The position numbers and the translations under genes are program-made. From Garicola koreensis (GTDB taxonomy: Bacteria; Actinomycetota; Actinomycetes; Actinomycetales; Micrococcaceae), in assembly GCF_014195445.1 (NCBI RefSeq), contig NZ_JACIBT010000001.1, positions 124,001-188,000 of the forward strand: 64,000 bases of DNA. Direction: 5' to 3'. How positions within the stretch are numbered: the stretch's first letter is position 1; each line of letters begins with the position of its first letter. Of the stretch, positions 61,488-64,000 are shown in pieces. Below the pieces are notes generated by a model, which worked only from the letters and a program-made list of their open reading frames with translations, was not told where the DNA came from and ran no database searches.

Positions 61488-62624
61488 TCAGCGCACCACT
61501 TCGACGACGGCGGCAATCCCTAACCCTCCGCCCACCGAGACTGCGGCTGCCCCGAGCGTGCCAGCCGGCGCGCCGGATCGAACCAGGCGGCTGAATAACC
61601 GCACCACCGCGACGGCGCCACTGGCTCCCCACGGGTGGCCCAGCGCCAGTGCCCCTCCCTCGGCGCATACTCGTGGGTCGTCTTCTGCGATCCCGAGCCG
61701 GTCCAGCACGGCGAGGGTCTGCGCGGCAAAGGCCTCCACTATCTCCACGGCGGCCAGGTCCCCGACGTCTGCCCCGAGCTCGGCCAGCGCCCGCTGCAGC
61801 GCAGGCGCGGCTCCGAGACCCGGTAAAGCGGGGTCGCATCCCATGATCGCTTGCGAACGCAGCGCGAGCCCCGGCACCATCCGTGCCTGCGTGGCCGAGG
61901 CTGGCGCGAGCAGCACCGCAGCTGCGCCGTCGTTGATACGGGTGGAGTTGCCGGCAGTGACAGTGCCTCCATCGACAAGGGGGCGCAGCCGGGGTATCAC
62001 CTCGGGCCGTCGTCCAATCCCTTCGTCCGCCTTCAGGCCTCCCAGCGGCACCAGTTCGGACCGGAGGCGCCCGGCGGTCAGCGCATCTGCCGCGCGCCGG
62101 TGACTCTGCATGGCGTAGCTGTCCTGACGCTGCCGCGTGATCCCGTCAGCGGCGGCTAAGTCTTCGGCGGCCTGGGGCATGTCCGGATCAGAGAAGCCCT
62201 CCGGGGCGAACGCGGCCCGGGCATAGGGAACTCCTTCGAATGAGCGTGCGGGCGCGGTCGAGGGACTCTCGGCACCGCCAGCCAGCCGCAGCCCAGGATC
62301 ACCTGCACGGATCGGCGCCGCGGCGTCGAGGATAGCCGCCAGACCGCTGCCGCATTGCCTGTCCACCGTGCCCCCCGGCACCTGGGTGCCCAAACCGGCA
62401 GCCAGTGCGGCTAGGCGTGCGGGATTGCCTCCCGGGCCCATGCAGTTACCGAGCACGACGTCGCGGATCCCGTCTGTGGCTGCCACGAGCCCTTCGGCGT
62501 CCTCGCATACCGCGCGCAGCACTGGCGAAGTCAGTCCGGTCAGGTTTAACTGTGCCAGGCGGTGGCCTATGGCGGCGATGGGCGTGCGGCGGGCAGCGAC
62601 GATCACCGGGGTGGAGGAAGGCAA
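61488..62624 (-). CDS. Thiolase-family protein with altered active site
   Basis: The protein of about 378 residues has the thiolase fold: PVIVAARRTPIAAIGHRLAQ, the acyl-binding cysteine in VDRQCGSGLAAILDAA, NSTRINDGAAAVLLA, and GGALALGHPWGASGAV with the catalytic histidine. The usual NEAFA motif reads VEAFAAQ, and the C-terminal CxGGG motif reads SVGGG, so the second catalytic cysteine and the oxyanion asparagine are absent. The likely start is TTG 62624, one base after the upstream stop. TTG 62633 and GTG 62606 are alternatives. It is last in an operon with the ligase and an EcfT subunit. Confidence 0.85.
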   Translation of the reverse strand: MPSSTPVIVAARRTPIAAIGHRLAQLNLTGLTSPVLRAVCEDAEGLVAATDGIRDVVLGNCMGPGGNPARLAALAAGLGTQVPGGTVDRQCGSGLAAILDAAAPIRAGDPGLRLAGGAESPSTAPARSFEGVPYARAAFAPEGFSDPDMPQAAEDLAAADGITRQRQDSYAMQSHRRAADALTAGRLRSELVPLGGLKADEGIGRRPEVIPRLRPLVDGGTVTAGNSTRINDGAAAVLLAPASATQARMVPGLALRSQAIMGCDPALPGLGAAPALQRALAELGADVGDLAAVEIVEAFAAQTLAVLDRLGIAEDDPRVCAEGGALALGHPWGASGAVAVVRLFSRLVRSGAPAGTLGAAAVSVGGGLGIAAVVEVVR

Positions 62625-62625
62625 G

Positions 62626-63792
62626 TCAAGCAAGTCGGGGTACCTGTCTTGCTTCGGCCTGGTCCTGCAGGATGCCACGAGCGGGTTTTCCTGAGGTGGT
62701 CCGTGGGATCTCTGTGCAGAACCAGAGGCGGGGGCGGTGGGTCGGAGCGAGCAGGCGGTCCGCCGCACATCTGAGTGCCGCAGCGGTCGGGGGCGCAGCT
62801 TCCTCGGGTTCCACCGCCGCGGCGACCAGTGCCCCGACTCGTGGCCGCCGCAGCCCGAAGACCACAGCATCGGCCACACCGTCCACGCTGCGCAGCACGG
62901 CTTCGACCTCTTCGGGGATAATCGTTGCGGAGGCGCTGAGAATGGCGCTGTCGGCTCGTCCCAGCAGGTGTAGGCGCCTGGCCCTATGCCGCTTGTCCCA
63001 CTTCCATTCGGCCCGATCTCCTACGGTGGCCCATGAGCCGCTGCGTATCAGTGGCCCGGCCCGTGCTTGTCCTGTACCGGGGAGATAGCCTTCGGCAAGA
63101 TAAGGCGAGCGCACCCAGAGCTCATTGTCATCCACCTTGATGTCCACTCTGGGAAAGGGCACCAGGCCTTGGCCTGTGTCCATTGCCACCAGGGAGAGCT
63201 CGGCGGCCCCGTAATAGGCGATGACCCGGATGCCAAGGTGTTCTGCCTGCTGGCGCAGCTGTGAGTCAAGATGAGATCCGCCCACCAGGGCTGTCCGCAG
63301 CATTGGGGGGGCTCCGGCTTCAAGCAGTGCCCGGAATGTCTGCGGGGTGCCGTGGAAGCAGGTGGCCTCAGCAAAGTCCCCCGACTTGGGGGTGCGGCCT
63401 GCCGCGAGCAGCGGAATGGGACCCCCGGCCAGCCAATGCCCCAGAGAAAAGAGTGTCAGGGACGACGACGCCGGGCCGGGCAGCGCGACGCGGTCCTGCG
63501 GGCCGATGCCTAAGCCGTCCTCCAACGCGGGGTAGGAGAGCTCCCAGGAGGCCGCGGTGCGCAGCACGATCCGTGGGGAGCCGCTGCTACCGGAGGTCAG
63601 TGCGGCCCAGCCGACCCCGGGTGGACAGCTCTGAGCCATGAGCTCGTCGGCGATCCGGCGCCACTGCGGCTCCGGCCAGCTGTCATCGCCCACCAGCGGA
63701 ACATCTCCGGCCGCCCGTATGCTGTGCAGCCGTTCCAGCAAGTCCTGTGGGCTGAAACCCCGCAGTGGAACAAAGCTGGGCTGGTGGCTCAT
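62626..63792 (-). CDS. Class I adenylate-forming (AMP-binding) ligase
   Basis: The 388-residue protein has the P-loop motif LTSGSSGSPRIVLRTAAS, the YYGAAELSLVAM adenine-site motif, a hinge/GRADSAILSASATIIPEEVE region, and the C-terminal lysine motif RTTSGKPARGIL. It should activate a carboxylic acid as acyl-AMP, then acyl-CoA. It is short for an acyl-CoA synthetase, closer to MenE. Its ATG overlaps the EcfT stop (ATGA). Similar ligase-thiolase pairs (YhfT, YhfS) sit beside the biotin transporter gene in Bacillus. Confidence 0.88.
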   Translation of the reverse strand: MSHQPSFVPLRGFSPQDLLERLHSIRAAGDVPLVGDDSWPEPQWRRIADELMAQSCPPGVGWAALTSGSSGSPRIVLRTAASWELSYPALEDGLGIGPQDRVALPGPASSSLTLFSLGHWLAGGPIPLLAAGRTPKSGDFAEATCFHGTPQTFRALLEAGAPPMLRTALVGGSHLDSQLRQQAEHLGIRVIAYYGAAELSLVAMDTGQGLVPFPRVDIKVDDNELWVRSPYLAEGYLPGTGQARAGPLIRSGSWATVGDRAEWKWDKRHRARRLHLLGRADSAILSASATIIPEEVEAVLRSVDGVADAVVFGLRRPRVGALVAAAVEPEEAAPPTAAALRCAADRLLAPTHRPRLWFCTEIPRTTSGKPARGILQDQAEARQVPRLA

Positions 63793-64000
63793 CAGTTGAT
63801 CTCCTCGATGCCGCGTGCGCAGAGGGCCCGTCCGGTGTCCCGGGCGTAGGCCACTGCGCTCAGCAGAACAGGGACCGTCCGGGCCCGTATGCTGCGTTCG
63901 AGTCCGCGGGCCCGAGCTTGCTGCCCGGCCAGATAGAACTGGTCGGCCAAGTAGGGGATCGCCCGCAGGGTGACCAGGGCGGCGAGCACGATCTTGCCGG
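63792..64000 (-). CDS. EcfT/BioN-type ECF transporter transmembrane subunit, C-terminal part (runs off the right edge)
   Basis: The visible 69 codons read IVLAALVTLRAIPYLADQFY, then LAGQQARARGLERSIRART and end in GRALCARGIEEIN. The two Ala-Arg-Gly motifs (ARARGLE and ALCARGIE) match the coupling helices of EcfT proteins, which contact the ATPase subunits. The transporter probably takes up a vitamin. Biotin is inferred from the downstream enzymes. The rest of the operon is outside the window. Confidence 0.72.
   Translation of the reverse strand, partial: GKIVLAALVTLRAIPYLADQFYLAGQQARARGLERSIRARTVPVLLSAVAYARDTGRALCARGIEEIN

Overview
The window is high-GC DNA from an actinomycete, most likely of the order Micrococcales (Micrococcaceae-like). 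The evidence is the gene repertoire (LpdA-type quinone dehydrogenase, 13E12/DUF222 HNH protein, actinobacterial PNP, tRNA-Gln/glmU/prs/rplY/pth order), many start codons placed about 7 nt after a TANNNT box, and strongly acidic secreted proteins. The genus cannot be fixed from sequence alone.

Layout. 1-7.0 kb: aromatic catabolism on the minus strand (pcaH-pcaG-pcaB, pobA and an IclR regulator). It is interrupted by a decayed accessory patch (TetR and vapC pseudogenes, an intact curA-like reductase, an internally deleted IS30 transposase). 7.2-11.1 kb: core block tRNA-Gln, glmU, prs, rplY/ctc, pth. 11.2-16.0 kb: small conserved proteins and an alkylation-repair operon (Ada/AlkA fusion, ogt, EamA transporter). 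16.1-19.7 kb: mfd. 19.7-21.0 kb: a Vsr/DUF559-like gene bracketed by 57-bp inverted repeats. 21-26.1 kb: an acyltransferase, a small membrane protein and a nucleoside-salvage operon (pnp, phosphomutase, deoC). 26.1-34.9 kb: DUF885 peptidase-like protein, lpdA, a membrane protein, a kinase-like phosphotransferase, a TPR protein and an orphan osmoprotectant-binding-like lipoprotein. 34.9-45.5 kb: two tandem paralogous aminotransferases, then three paralogous OmpA-domain lipoproteins separated by duplicated 3' gene ends and IS debris, then small membrane proteins and a lipoprotein. 45.5-49.2 kb: xseB, xseA, a membrane protein and ispH. 49.2-56.8 kb: three transporters, rmuC, PPK2 and a TerC-family gene with a probable yybP-ykoY manganese riboswitch. 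56.9-64 kb: HNH protein, a Phd/PIN toxin-antitoxin pair, a SolA-like oxidase between two HD-domain remnants, and the end of an operon holding an EcfT transporter subunit, an adenylate-forming ligase and an atypical thiolase.

Functional links. PobA makes protocatechuate, which PcaGH and PcaB degrade. PNP, the phosphomutase and DeoC form a route from nucleosides to acetaldehyde and glyceraldehyde 3-phosphate. Ada/AlkA, Ogt, Mfd and ExoVII are DNA-repair functions. The right-edge operon resembles biotin-linked bioY/yhfT/yhfS arrangements. The most unusual parts are the OmpA-lipoprotein array with its recombination scars, the repeat-bracketed nuclease-like gene, and the ligase/thiolase pair in which the thiolase lacks two canonical active-site residues.
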